A stretch of DNA of 11,320 bases from Alphaproteobacteria bacterium (GTDB lineage Bacteria > Pseudomonadota > Alphaproteobacteria > Rickettsiales > UBA3002): assembly GCA_021732545.1 (NCBI GenBank), contig JAKFUW010000053.1, positions 1 to 11,320 on the forward strand, given 5' to 3'. Below the pieces are notes generated by a model, which made no database searches, was not told where the DNA came from, and saw nothing but the letters and a program-made list of their open reading frames with translations. How positions within the stretch are numbered: the stretch's first letter is position 1; each line of letters starts with the position of its first letter. Shown here piece by piece: positions 11,210 to 11,320 of the stretch. A program made the translations under genes and the position numbers.

Positions 11210-11320
11210 TCATCGCATCCCGCCCATCAAATCATCCAGGTTTTTGGGCATGCGGCCTGATTTTCCCATTTTCTTCACTTTTTTCATCATCGTTTCCATC
11301 TGCTGATGCTGCTTGATGAG
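11210..11320 (-). CDS. ffh: Signal recognition particle protein Ffh, last 36 residues
   Basis: The minus strand is open from the right edge to TGA at 11212-11210. The 36 residues include QQMETMMKKVKKMGKSG, then RMPKNLDDLMGGMR at the end: the methionine-rich M domain helix that binds signal sequences and 4.5S RNA. Only the tail is visible, so domain content cannot be checked, but the Met-rich composition and the position before rpsP in alphaproteobacteria agree. The gene body lies beyond the window. Confidence 0.85.
   Translation of the reverse strand, partial: LIKQHQQMETMMKKVKKMGKSGRMPKNLDDLMGGMR

Overview
The window looks like a chromosomal segment of an alphaproteobacterium of roughly balanced base composition. 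The main evidence is the gene order ffh-rpsP-rimM-trmD-rplS-leuC-leuD, read right to left, which is a typical alphaproteobacterial arrangement. I cannot name a genus. The intergenic space is unusually full of short palindromic repeats and 7-bp tandem repeats, and one repeat lies inside a housekeeping coding sequence.

Layout from left to right. Bases 2-721 are the 3' end of a secreted RTX-type calcium-binding protein (plus strand). Bases 982-1950 encode an EF-hand protein of unknown function (plus), behind a palindromic promoter region. A half-size ABC exporter follows (3847-2087, minus), then a periplasmic glutathione peroxidase (4610-4053, minus), pyrF (5414-4683, minus) and leuD (6167-5559, minus). 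A 45-codon small gene (6442-6305, minus) starts one base after the leuC stop, and leuC itself is 7853-6444 (minus). A brnT/brnA-type toxin-antitoxin pair (7944-8493, plus) sits between leuC and rplS and splits the otherwise colinear block. The translation cluster follows on the minus strand: rplS (9135-8629), trmD (9926-9132), rimM (10437-9919), a 21-codon hydrophobic small ORF (10513-10448), rpsP (11005-10526) and the last 36 codons of ffh (11320-11210).

The translation genes are tightly coupled. rpsP is 12 nt from the small ORF, which is 10 nt from rimM; rimM and trmD overlap by 8 nt; trmD and rplS share ATGA. They make ribosomal proteins bS16 and bL19, the 16S maturation factor RimM, and the tRNA m1G37 methyltransferase. 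LeuC and LeuD form isopropylmalate isomerase, PyrF ends UMP synthesis, and the peroxidase and exporter are separate functions.

The most unusual theme is a set of heptanucleotide arrays with several different unit sequences but the same 7-bp period (1965-1985, 3853-3880, 3984-4011, 8498-8630, 9527-9597, 11131-11197). At three loci the arrays face each other as inverted arms. One of these is in frame inside trmD and is translated into about 20 extra residues next to the cofactor-binding knot. A second theme is palindromic elements ending in GTCA/TGAC-type inverted termini (767-875, 1989-2077, 3907-3977, 4629-4657, 6204-6296). Two small genes (6305-6442 and 10448-10513) are also easy to miss.
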